Positions 8,866 through 16,142 of a stretch of 64,000 nt of DNA are shown one piece after another. The stretch lies in contig UQEU01000005.1 in NCBI GenBank assembly GCA_900540085.1, positions 1 to 64,000 on the forward strand, given 5' to 3'. The position numbers and the translations under genes are program-made. Every line of letters starts with the position of its first letter. Positions within the stretch are counted from its first letter, which is position 1. This DNA is from an uncultured Eubacteriales bacterium. Its GTDB lineage: Bacteria; Bacillota; Clostridia; Oscillospirales; Acutalibacteraceae. The notes under the pieces are model-generated. The model did not search any database. It worked only from the letters and a program-made list of their open reading frames with translations, and was not told where the DNA came from.

Positions 8866-9543
8866 TTAGCAATATCCGATGTAGATTTCATATTCCGTAT
8901 CGGATACCTTTTCAGTCCATACCCATACTGCTGTAAAGTCCTCAACATTTTTGTATCTGTTCAGCCTGCTTTTAATGTCGTCTTTTATGCCTGTTCGTCT
9001 GCTATTTGCTGTAATGGGATTGTCCCAACATTCCGTTGCTGTACTGTCCAACTCCAAGCCGATACTTTGAGCATAGCTCTTTGCATAACTCACATATTCG
9101 CTTACATCAAAAGTCTGCTTTGGCGGCTCTGTGGGTTTCGGTTCTTTTGGCTTTTCAGTCGGCTTTGGTATAGCGGATGTCGGTTTCTTTGACTGCTCCG
9201 TATGTTTTTCGGAAACAGTCGGTGTGTTTGTCCGCTTTGACGGTTCTGCTTTCGGTTTTTCAGAACTTTTTTCTTCCGCCGGTTTTGACTGAACATTGCT
9301 GATAGCCTTACTTTCATCAACTTTTCTGCTTTCGTCAGTCGTATTCGGTGTTTTTTCCTGAACAACCGTACTTTCCTGTTCGTTTAATGTTTCTTCCTGA
9401 GATTGCGTTTCAGTATTACCAGCCGGAAAAGAAGTCTCTGTTTTCGTTTCATTTTTTGCGGCTTCTTTGGCTGTGTTACTGCTGCAACCAACAAGTAAAA
9501 TCATAAAACAAGCAATCATACAAGCGGTTAATCTCTTTTTCAT
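8866..9543 (-). CDS. ICE lipoprotein with Lys/Pro/Thr-rich spacer
   Basis: The 225-aa product has a lipoprotein signal with lipobox LVGC (Cys20), then a long low-complexity spacer of Glu, Lys, Thr and Pro (about 25-140, ending in KPTEKPKEPKPTEPPKQ), then a compact C-terminal domain of about 80 residues (FDVSEYVSYAKSYAQSIGLE to YEIYIGYC). AAAGGAGCG lies upstream of ATG 9543. The layout suggests a domain held away from the membrane through the cell wall. The C-terminal domain is not one I can name. It is the first gene after parB and precedes the surface-protein gene, so both may serve cell contact or wall interactions during transfer. Confidence 0.7.
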   Translation of the reverse strand: MKKRLTACMIACFMILLVGCSSNTAKEAAKNETKTETSFPAGNTETQSQEETLNEQESTVVQEKTPNTTDESRKVDESKAISNVQSKPAEEKSSEKPKAEPSKRTNTPTVSEKHTEQSKKPTSAIPKPTEKPKEPKPTEPPKQTFDVSEYVSYAKSYAQSIGLELDSTATECWDNPITANSRRTGIKDDIKSRLNRYKNVEDFTAVWVWTEKVSDTEYEIYIGYC

Positions 9544-9618
9544 AGCATATCGCTCCTTTCGCCTTAATCGTACTCAATTAGGCAAAAAACATCAAAGGTG
9601 CGAATAGCCGAACTTTTT

Positions 9619-9648
9619 ATCGTAGCAGACATTTTACTTTCGTTTCAA
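9619..9648 (-). promoter_or_regulatory. Candidate promoter for the lipoprotein gene
   Basis: TTGAAA at 9643-9648 and TACGAT at 9619-9624, separated by 18 bp, lie about 75 bp upstream of the lipoprotein start on the minus strand. Confidence 0.4.
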
Positions 9649-9666
9649 ATGTGCGAACCCTTTATT

Positions 9667-9718
9667 AGATAGCTATATGTTAGTTGAGATAGATATATTT
9701 AAGGGAGATAGAATATAT
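9667..9718. repeat. Three iteron-like AGATAG repeats downstream of parB
   Basis: AGATAG occurs at 9667, 9687 and 9706, about two helical turns apart, each followed by an AT-rich TATAT-type stretch. They lie between the partition operon and the lipoprotein promoter. Evenly spaced direct repeats beside a parAB operon are what a ParB or regulator binding site could look like; no canonical parS palindrome was seen. Confidence 0.4.
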
Positions 9719-9776
9719 CTTTTCAGCCGGTAAACAGTAGGTAAATATAGGGGTAGAGTGTGAGAAGGGGGGAAGG

Positions 9777-10712
9777 CTATCGGCTGTCACGGTCAGCTCT
9801 CTGTTTGAGAAACTTGTTGTAATGCTCCAAAGCCTTGCACACGAACTCCTCGGTTTGACTTACCGGGATATTCTTCGGGATAAGTTGTCGAACTCTGTCG
9901 CCCCTTAACACGATTTTCTCTTTTTGATTTGGCTTTTCCTCCGACATAATGGCTTGGATAGCCTCGGTTGTGAGTTTGCCCTCATCAAAAAACTTTCGCA
10001 TACGGATAGTTTGGTCGTGAGACGGTGTAGCGTCATTCATATCAATTTCGTCCACCACATCACGCTGACTGTCCTCGTCAAGATACGACAATTCAACCGC
10101 CGGTCGCATTTTAATTCGCCCCTCATCAACGAATTCAAGCAGTTCGGGAACAAGGTTTGTTAGGCGGACATATCTGCGTATCTGTTCTCGACTTTCGCCG
10201 ACCTGATTTCCTAATTCTTCATTAGTTCTTGACTTTGACACCAGTGGTGTCGAAGTTAAATCTGTTCGCTGTCCTTGTCTGTTCATTGCTTCCAAACGCA
10301 TTTTGTAGGCATAGGCTTTTTCGCTTGGCAGTATCTGCGACCTTTGAAAGTTGCTCTCAACCATTAGGATTGTAGCTTCATCTCGGTTAAGGTCAACAAC
10401 CTCACAACGGAGCGTATCAAAACCGGCAAGTTCACTTGCTCGCTTTCGCCTGTGTCCCGATATGAGTTCATATCTGCCGTCCTCTTTCTGCCTTACCGTT
10501 GCCGGAGTAATCACTCCACGCTCCTTGATACTCTCGACAAGCTGCTGCATATCTTCATCGTCCCTGACCTTGAATGGATGGTCTGGGAAATCGTCAATCA
10601 GCTCTAACGGAATATCTCGGATTTTTGAAAGTTTTTCCTCATCTCTCTGCTCCTGTGTTGAAAACAAGTCATCGAGCCTCGTGAGAGTGAAGTCGCTCTT
10701 TCTTCCTGCCAT
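9777..10712 (-). CDS. parB: ParB/Spo0J-family partition protein
   Basis: A 311-aa ParB-like protein. Residues about 30-125 form the ParB/Sulfiredoxin CTPase fold (ELIDDFPDHPFKVRDD, then GVITPATVRQ and the ELISGHRRKRASELAG box), with a helix-turn-helix region after (about 165-200, NEELGNQVGESREQIRRYVRL). The C-terminal part ends with a short basic segment. Its start overlaps the 3' end of parA by 44 bp, so the two are coupled. ParB would load on a centromere-like site and stimulate ParA; on an ICE this helps keep the excised circular form. Target site unknown; the AGATAG repeats just downstream are a candidate. Confidence 0.9.
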   Translation of the reverse strand: MAGRKSDFTLTRLDDLFSTQEQRDEEKLSKIRDIPLELIDDFPDHPFKVRDDEDMQQLVESIKERGVITPATVRQKEDGRYELISGHRRKRASELAGFDTLRCEVVDLNRDEATILMVESNFQRSQILPSEKAYAYKMRLEAMNRQGQRTDLTSTPLVSKSRTNEELGNQVGESREQIRRYVRLTNLVPELLEFVDEGRIKMRPAVELSYLDEDSQRDVVDEIDMNDATPSHDQTIRMRKFFDEGKLTTEAIQAIMSEEKPNQKEKIVLRGDRVRQLIPKNIPVSQTEEFVCKALEHYNKFLKQRADRDSR

Positions 10713-11493
10713 CAGCTAACACCTCCTTTGTAAATTCGGCATACGCCTTTGACACCGTACTGTTCGGTTCATATGCAAAAATGCTCTTACCTTTTGAAGA
10801 AGTTTCTGCGGCTTTTACGGCAATCGGTATATGTGTTCGATACATCTTGATTTGACTGCCGAAGTTTTCTCGCAACGCTTCTACAGTACTTTTGGCGAGG
10901 TTGGTACGGCTATCCACCAAGGTGAGAAGCATACCATCAATCTTTAAGTTTGGATTGATACGCTTCTTTACTCGTGAAATGGTCTGCACAAGTTGCGTCA
11001 TACCCTTAGCCGGTAAATACTGAGCCTGAACAGGAATAATAACGCTGTCGGCAGCAGACAAAGCATTGATAGTTACCATACCCAGTGAGGGCATACAATC
11101 TATAAGGATATAGTCGTATTTGTCCCTTACTTCGGTTAGATAATTTCTTAATGCCGTTTCTCTGCTCATTGCATTAACAAGGTTAAATTCCATTGCCGAG
11201 AGTTCAAGATTTGCCGGAATAAGGTCAACACCTTCGTCGTGGTGCAAGATACCGACCGTAGGGTCTTTCATCGTTTCGTTAATTATTTCTGTAAGTTTCG
11301 TTGCAAGCGTGATACCCAAACTATCTGTATCCTGCCAACCGAGACAAGTGGTTAAGTCGCCCTGTGGGTCTGCGTCTATGAGCAATACTTTCTTGCCCTG
11401 CATTGCAAGACCTACACCGAGATTTACCGTAGTGGTTGTCTTTCCAACTCCGCCTTTTTGATTGCATATAGCAATCGTTTTGCAGTTCGACAC
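10669..11493 (-). CDS. parA: ParA/Soj-family partition ATPase
   Basis: A 274-aa deviant-Walker ATPase starting MSNCKTIAICNQKGGVGKTTT; the signature KGGVGKTT covers about residues 13-20, DADPQGDLTT follows at about 41-50, and the switch ILIDCMPSLGMVTINAL is near 130-146. Length and motifs fit plasmid/ICE type Ia ParA without a long N-terminal DNA-binding domain. The ATG at 11493 follows AAAGGAGG. It is preceded by a roughly 460-bp noncoding leader rich in inverted repeats, which may control expression of parAB. Expected role: ATP-dependent positioning or stabilisation of the excised element together with ParB. Confidence 0.92.
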   Translation of the reverse strand: MSNCKTIAICNQKGGVGKTTTTVNLGVGLAMQGKKVLLIDADPQGDLTTCLGWQDTDSLGITLATKLTEIINETMKDPTVGILHHDEGVDLIPANLELSAMEFNLVNAMSRETALRNYLTEVRDKYDYILIDCMPSLGMVTINALSAADSVIIPVQAQYLPAKGMTQLVQTISRVKKRINPNLKIDGMLLTLVDSRTNLAKSTVEALRENFGSQIKMYRTHIPIAVKAAETSSKGKSIFAYEPNSTVSKAYAEFTKEVLADGRKKERLHSHEAR

Positions 11494-11518
11494 TTTTGCG
11501 TCCTCCTTTCGTGAAATT

Positions 11519-11919
11519 CATAGTCATTAAAATACGACTATGTACTTGACCGTTTCATTTCCTAAACGGTCGTGGCAATATTTATTCTCAATACCCCTTG
11601 CCGAGCATATCGCTTTCGGGAAGTCGCTAAGGAACAGACTGCTATCTGTATCATAGGAGTTTCACCTCTGCCGGGTTCTCCGCCAGCTCCGTAGAGAAGT
11701 ATCATTATCCTTCTGACTGTCATCGCCGTAACAGGGGCAACCTGTTACTTATACCGGGAGTTCTCGCTATTCTCAATGAGAAGTTACGGCGTACCCGATA
11801 AAGTGGCTATCATCAGAATTAAAGTCTTAGCGACCTGTATATTCAATTTTCAATGTCCAAATGAAAGGCTCCAAATTGTCATTCGGAATTAACCCCTTCA
11901 CTCATTTGGACAAAGGGGT
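11519..11919 (-). ncRNA. Candidate structured RNA or 5' leader of parA, with possible pseudoknot
   Basis: About 400 bases with at least six perfect or near-perfect hairpins. Reading the minus strand, a 7-bp stem (11913-11919 with 11892-11898) encloses a 14-nt loop, and 11 nt of that loop are perfectly complementary to 11854-11864 downstream: the layout of an H-type pseudoknot or of two mutually exclusive helices. Further on, CGCCGTAAC (11724-11732) can pair with GTTACGGCG (11783-11791) or give up five bases to the local GTAACAGG hairpin. I do not recognise an Rfam family. It could regulate parAB, act as a small RNA, or be part of a replication or transfer origin. Confidence 0.5.
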
Positions 11920-11982
11920 ATGAAATGCACACCCAAAATCGCCGTTTTTCCGAAAAATTTTTCAAAAAAATTTTCTGCAACA

Positions 11983-12019
11983 AAAAAAGCCGCCTGTTTC
12001 GGTTGGAAACAGACGGCAT
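11983..12019 (-). terminator. Strong intrinsic terminator after the 57-aa gene
   Basis: A 12-bp stem with one mismatch (GCCGTCTGTTTC with GAAACAGGCGGC) and a 5-nt loop is followed by seven Ts in the minus-strand sense, 11 bases after the stop at 12031. It isolates the parA leader from upstream transcription. Confidence 0.85.
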
Positions 12020-12030
12020 AAATGCGTGAA

Positions 12031-12204
12031 CTATTCAATTTTCAATTTCTTTTTCTTTGCAGACAACACTTTAAAAAGAACATCATCTACTGCGTCGGTG
12101 TATCTTCCTTGTGCTATCAAATTGTTTTTCAAATCTATAAGCGACTGTATCACTTTGCTTTGCTCATCGGCTGTCAGGTAGAGATGATATTTCTTTTCTC
12201 TCAT
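12031..12204 (-). CDS. 57-aa ICE protein coupled to the zinc-ribbon gene
   Basis: ATG 12204 (GGAGGG seven bases upstream) overlaps the TGA of the zinc-ribbon gene as ATGA. The product starts MREKKYHLYLTADEQSKVIQ and ends with a Lys-rich tail (SAKKKKLKIE). The middle (LIDLKNNLIAQGRYTDAVDD) is helical and resembles a small protein type I associate with clostridial conjugative elements. It is highly charged and soluble. Coupling and the shared terminator place it in one operon with the putative nuclease, so it may be a partner, inhibitor or regulator; that is inference. Confidence 0.65.
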   Translation of the reverse strand: MREKKYHLYLTADEQSKVIQSLIDLKNNLIAQGRYTDAVDDVLFKVLSAKKKKLKIE

Positions 12205-13589
12205 CGGTTATCCCTCCAATTCTCAAATATTCTTTTAATTATCCTGCAATCTTCTTCCGTATCGGAAGAAATAAATATATGTACGCTTTGAAATGCTGCT
12301 TTTATACGCTGTGCATATTCGGTTTCCGTTTCATTCTCTTTTATCGGTAGCCTTATGAGCTTTACATCTCTTTGCTTGCATAGATGTTCTTTCAGCGTTT
12401 CTATTTTCTCGGAGCCTAAATTCACCTCGATTGCTACCTGTTCGGACGGGATATATACATCAATAGGAATGCCGAGTAGCCTGTCTGAACCGAGTTCGAT
12501 TTTTAAGCCTTTCATTTTTGCGTAGTAACTAATCGCAAATGCGGGGAACAAAGACCTATATTCCTGTTCGCACTCTCTGCACCCTTTTCCAAGAACAGTA
12601 CGCTCAACTATCTTCATACTCCAAGAGTGACCGTATCTGCATTTCCACCAAGCTCTCTTCGCCGAGTTTCTTGAAACTTCTGTCGGTTTCAAGTTGTTTA
12701 ATTCATAATCCCACTCAGAAAGCAAGTCGCTGTCCGTCGTTGCAAGGTCGTTGTATCCTGCAAGAACTGCTCTTTCTGCACACACGGGGCATACTGTTCC
12801 TTTGACACGGGCGTTGATAACTGATTTCCACTCGTTACCGCATTTCTTGCAATGCCACCATACATTCTTTCTTGATTTGGCATTAACCTCATCAGGCTGC
12901 AATGGGAAATTTTGTTTCGACCATTCCTCGGCAATGTTTGGGTGAGTGGTTTTCAAATCATTTCTGCCTTTCACAAGAACATATCCGCTACAACAAGGGC
13001 ATTTGCTGCCATAGGAGCGTGTGGAGATAAGTGTATTCCATTCATAGCCACAGGTTTTACACTTCCACCAAGCCTTGCTGTTTGCAAACGCCGTAACTTC
13101 TGTGGGCTTCTTTTCGTTTCTATCAGACCATTCGGCTGCTACATCCGGAAATACTGTCGCAAGGTCATTAAATCCTGCAAGCACTTTGTTATGGGAGCAG
13201 TACGGGCAACCTGTTCTATTGATGGTTCTGCTCTTTACAGTAGCAGTCCATTCGTGTCCTAATTTACATTTCCATATCACTTTCTTGTGTGAGCCGATAG
13301 AAACCTCGGTCGGCTTTATTTCGTTCTTCTCAGACCACTCAGAAGCCAATTTAGGCTTCAATGTACTTAAATCGTTAATTCCTTCAATCACTCTCGCACC
13401 GGAGCATATGGGGCATTTCTCGCCGTTGGAACGAGCCTTTACACTTGTTTCCCACTCGTGACCGCAAGCACCTTTCCACCATACTTTCTTATTCGAGCCG
13501 AAAGTTACGCTGTCCGGTGTCAGTGGTAAATTCCTATCCGACCATTCGACAATCAATTCTGGATGTACTGCCGCTAAGCTGTTACTCAT
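12201..13589 (-). CDS. Five-fold zinc-ribbon protein with C-terminal PD-(D/E)xK-like nuclease domain
   Basis: The 462-aa protein holds five tandem repeats of about 70 aa (residues about 5-70, 71-139, 140-208, 209-278, 279-342). Each has EWS, KPTEV-like, W(W)KC..GHEW and CPxC segments, the pattern of the treble-clef zinc-ribbon domain (DUF4379/zinc_ribbon_15 type). First ligand pairs vary: C-x-H in repeats 1, 2 and 5, CxxC in 3 and 4. Residues about 343-420 look like a restriction-endonuclease fold: LLGIPIDVYIPSEQVAIEVN gives Asp377 and Glu388-Val-Asn390, with Asn where Lys is common. Likely a DNA-binding nuclease. It lies at the end of the element near the chromosome junction and is coupled to a 57-aa gene. 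A defence or DNA-processing role is possible but unproven. Confidence 0.75.
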   Translation of the reverse strand: MSNSLAAVHPELIVEWSDRNLPLTPDSVTFGSNKKVWWKGACGHEWETSVKARSNGEKCPICSGARVIEGINDLSTLKPKLASEWSEKNEIKPTEVSIGSHKKVIWKCKLGHEWTATVKSRTINRTGCPYCSHNKVLAGFNDLATVFPDVAAEWSDRNEKKPTEVTAFANSKAWWKCKTCGYEWNTLISTRSYGSKCPCCSGYVLVKGRNDLKTTHPNIAEEWSKQNFPLQPDEVNAKSRKNVWWHCKKCGNEWKSVINARVKGTVCPVCAERAVLAGYNDLATTDSDLLSEWDYELNNLKPTEVSRNSAKRAWWKCRYGHSWSMKIVERTVLGKGCRECEQEYRSLFPAFAISYYAKMKGLKIELGSDRLLGIPIDVYIPSEQVAIEVNLGSEKIETLKEHLCKQRDVKLIRLPIKENETETEYAQRIKAAFQSVHIFISSDTEEDCRIIKRIFENWRDNR

Positions 13590-13663
13590 ATCAAAACCTC
13601 CACTTCCTCTGTGATTAAAGTATATGAGGTTTCAGCTTTTTCTTGTAGTTTGCGATGTTTGGC

Positions 13664-13702
13664 AAAAAAATAACCCTGAAAGAGTTAATCTCTCTCAGGG
13701 TT
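13664..13702 (-). terminator. Terminator downstream of lysS
   Basis: An AACCCTGA/TCAGGGTT stem (13672-13702) with an inner AGAG/CTCT extension is followed in the minus sense by seven Ts. It is about 150 bp beyond the lysS stop, so it may belong to lysS or mark the element end. Confidence 0.65.
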
Positions 13703-13755
13703 AAACACTAAAATTATGCGATTTTTAAGGCTCTGCACAAATTTCTGCATCAAAT

Positions 13756-13846
13756 GATGTAAGTTTGATGTAAATCACTTAGTTTTGCGATTTTCAGCAT
13801 TTGAAGTACATCTCGTTTATTTGGTTAAACGGTACATCGTTACATC
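13756..13846. repeat. Cluster of five GATGTA/TACATC hexamers at the element-lysS junction
   Basis: GATGTA occurs at 13756-13761 and 13767-13772 (11 bp apart, within TGATGTAA); TACATC at 13807-13812, 13833-13838 and 13841-13846 on the same strand reading, i.e. inverted. The last lies inside TTACATCA at 13840-13847, the exact inverse of TGATGTAA. Two sets in opposite orientation flanking about 35-70 bp resemble recombinase or Xis arm sites. Confidence 0.4.
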
Positions 13847-13849
13847 AGC

Positions 13850-16123
13850 TTAATAGAGCTTTGCACCTGCCGGGATATGGTCATCTACCATAAGCAGATG
13901 GAGCTTTTCTTCGCCTTCTTCTTCGTGAATAGCGGAGAGCAACATACCGCAAGAGTCAATGCCCATCATAGCACGAGGAGGAAGATTTGTGATAGCGATA
14001 AGTGTCTTACCTACAAGCTCTTCCGGCTCATAATATGCGTGAATACCGCTTAAAATGGTTCTGTCTGTGCCTGTGCCGTCATCAAGAGTGAACTGCAAGA
14101 GTTTCTTTGACTTCGGTACTGCTACACATTCTTTTACCTTAACGGCTCTGAAATCTGACTTTGAGAATGTGTCAAAATCGACCTGTTCCTCAAACAAAGG
14201 CTCGATTTTTACCTTAGAGAAATCAATCTTTTCAGGCTCAGCCTTCATTTCCTCGACAGGCTGATTTTTTACATCATTGACCTTGTTTACATCATTCAAA
14301 GGTTTCATCGTTGGGAAAAGAAGAACATCTCTTATTGCAGCAGAGTCAGTAAGAAGCATACACATTCTGTCTATACCAAAACCGATACCGCCTGTCGGAG
14401 GCATACCGATTTCTAAAGCATTCAAGAAATCTTCATCTGTTGTATTTGCTTCTTCATCGCCCTTTGCAAGCAATTCTTCCTGAGCCTTAAAGCGTTCTCT
14501 TTGGTCGATTGGGTCATTGAGTTCAGAATATGCATTTGCCATTTCCCAACCGTTCATAAAGAATTCAAATCGCTCTGTATATTCAGGATTTGAAGGCTTT
14601 TTCTTTGTAAGAGGAGAAATTTCAATCGGATGGTCCATTACAAAAGTAGGCTGAATTAAATGTTCTTCAGCAAACTCTTCAAAGAACAAATTGAGAATAT
14701 CGCCTTTTTTATGGTGTTCTTCAAATTCAATATTGTGTGTCTTTGCTGCTTCACGAGCCTCTTCAACGCTGTGAATTTCATTAAAGTCAACACCCGAATA
14801 TTTTTTAACTGCGTCAACCATTGTTATTCTTTCAAACGGTTTTCCCAAGTCCATTTCAATACCGTTATAGGAAATTGTTGTTGTGCCGAGAACTTCCTGT
14901 GCAACATAACGATAGAGATTTTCTGTCAAATCCATCATACCGTTATAGTCAGTATATGCCTGATAGAGTTCCATCAAAGTAAATTCAGGGTTATGTCTTG
15001 TATCCAAACCTTCATTACGGAAAACTCTGCCTATTTCATAAACTCTTTCCATACCTCCTACAATCAATCTCTTCAAATAAAGTTCAAGAGAAATACGAAG
15101 TTTAAAATCTTCGTTAAGCGCATTGAAATGTGTTTCAAACGGTCTTGCGGCCGCACCGCCGGCATTTGAAACAAGCATAGGAGTTTCTACTTCCATAAAG
15201 CCCTGTCCGTCAAGATACTTTCTGATTGCACTCAAAATTTTTGAACGCTTAATAAATGTATCTTTTACACTCGGGTTCATAATTAAATCAAGATATCTTT
15301 TTCTGTATCTTGTATCTGTATCCTGAAGTCCGTGAAACTTTTCAGGTAAAGGAAGAAGACTCTTTGAAATGAGTTTAATTGCCTTTGCGTGAACTGAAAT
15401 TTCGCCTGTTTTTGTTTTGAAAACAAAACCGAAAACTTCAACAATATCACCAATATCCCACTTTTTGAACTCTTTATACTCATCTTCGCCTATATCGTTC
15501 ATTCTTACATAGACTTGCATTTTACCGTCACGGTCGCTGACATCTATGAAATTTGCCTTACCCATATCACGCCAAGTCATTATTCTTCCGCAAATGTAAA
15601 CATCTTTACCGTCAAGTTCATCGTAATTTTCACTGATTGACTTTGATGTTTCTGTCTGCTTTGCAACAGTGATTTCGTATGGGTCTTTACCTGCTTCTTT
15701 CAAAGCGTCAAGTTTATTTATTCTGATTTGGCGAAGTTCGTTTTCGGTAGGCTCTTTTTCTTTAGCCATAACCATCTGTGCCGCAGCTGCATTGTTGGCA
15801 ATGAGTTCAATTTTAGCAAGAGCGTCTTTTTCATCATTTGCAGTACCGAAAAGTGCAACTGCGCCCGACTGAAGATAAAGTGTAAATTTTGCTTTACCGT
15901 CACATTCTTCAACAACATACTTTGGAAGTGTTTTTTCTTCAAAATCACTTTCAAATCTGTTTTCAACTTTCATTCTTGCATTTTTTTTCGTTGCTTTTAC
16001 ACCTCTTTTACAAGCGTCCAAAGCATCAAAAAACTCTGACTGAGCGACTGTTTCGTCGTTTATTTGCATTATAAAACTGAACTTTTCTTCAGCATTTTTA
16101 CAGATTTCAAACTTACCTGCCAT
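13850..16123 (-). CDS. lysS: Lysyl-tRNA synthetase fused to DUF1508 (N-term) and tRNA-binding (C-term) domains
   Basis: At 757 aa this is about 250 longer than ordinary bacterial LysRS. Residues 1-50 (MAGKFEICKNAEEKFSFIMQ) and 67-115 (PKYVVEECDGKAKFTLYLQS) look like two YegP/DUF1508 repeats. Residues about 125-610 are a complete class II LysRS: anticodon OB fold about 170-250, motif 2 FRNEGLDTRHNPEF (368-381), motif 3 GIGFGIDRMCMLL (579-591). Residues about 640-757 are an EMAPII/Trbp111-like tRNA-binding OB fold ending IPAGAKLY, closely similar to the MetRS C-terminus at 27835. No internal stops. It charges tRNA-Lys in the cytoplasm; the added modules probably raise tRNA affinity, and the DUF1508 role is unknown. 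It follows greA by 19 bp and is likely co-transcribed. Confidence 0.93.
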   Translation of the reverse strand: MAGKFEICKNAEEKFSFIMQINDETVAQSEFFDALDACKRGVKATKKNARMKVENRFESDFEEKTLPKYVVEECDGKAKFTLYLQSGAVALFGTANDEKDALAKIELIANNAAAAQMVMAKEKEPTENELRQIRINKLDALKEAGKDPYEITVAKQTETSKSISENYDELDGKDVYICGRIMTWRDMGKANFIDVSDRDGKMQVYVRMNDIGEDEYKEFKKWDIGDIVEVFGFVFKTKTGEISVHAKAIKLISKSLLPLPEKFHGLQDTDTRYRKRYLDLIMNPSVKDTFIKRSKILSAIRKYLDGQGFMEVETPMLVSNAGGAAARPFETHFNALNEDFKLRISLELYLKRLIVGGMERVYEIGRVFRNEGLDTRHNPEFTLMELYQAYTDYNGMMDLTENLYRYVAQEVLGTTTISYNGIEMDLGKPFERITMVDAVKKYSGVDFNEIHSVEEAREAAKTHNIEFEEHHKKGDILNLFFEEFAEEHLIQPTFVMDHPIEISPLTKKKPSNPEYTERFEFFMNGWEMANAYSELNDPIDQRERFKAQEELLAKGDEEANTTDEDFLNALEIGMPPTGGIGFGIDRMCMLLTDSAAIRDVLLFPTMKPLNDVNKVNDVKNQPVEEMKAEPEKIDFSKVKIEPLFEEQVDFDTFSKSDFRAVKVKECVAVPKSKKLLQFTLDDGTGTDRTILSGIHAYYEPEELVGKTLIAITNLPPRAMMGIDSCGMLLSAIHEEEGEEKLHLLMVDDHIPAGAKLY

Positions 16124-16142
16124 ATTTTACCTCTTTCCGAAA

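Larger units (their letters stand above)
11494..12030 (-). other. Noncoding region upstream of parA: terminator plus structured leader
   Basis: No protein gene is supported in these 537 bases. The distal end (11983-12019) is a strong terminator for the 57-aa gene. The rest is dense with inverted repeats in the parA sense strand: CATAGTC/GACTATG (11519-11542), GACCGTTT/AAACGGTC (11548-11571), GTAACAGG/CCTGTTAC (11728-11748), TTCTC/GAGAA (11770-11782), ACCCCTT/AAGGGGT (11892-11919) and an 11-bp pair TGTCCAAATGA/TCATTTGGACA (11854-11864 with 11902-11912). See the ncRNA entry. Confidence 0.7.
1..13700. mobile_element. One end of an integrative conjugative element
   Basis: This stretch carries genes typical of Firmicutes ICEs: ParA/ParB partition proteins, a giant helicase/methylase-like protein, a TnpV-family ORF, a large SpaA-type surface protein, a lipoprotein, and several short tightly coupled genes of unknown function. 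Base composition looks less A/T-rich than the neighbouring chromosome. It stops against the 3' end of lysS (stop at 13,850), so the junction should lie between about 13,600 and 13,850. No integrase, relaxase, VirD4 or VirB4 gene is in the window; they would be expected beyond position 1. The assignment as an ICE, not a plasmid or phage, is inference from gene content. Confidence 0.75.

Noticed and set aside
13590..13849. tRNA gene as attachment site of the element
   Set aside because: No cloverleaf or TTCGA-like T-loop found; the element ends next to lysS without a visible tRNA.
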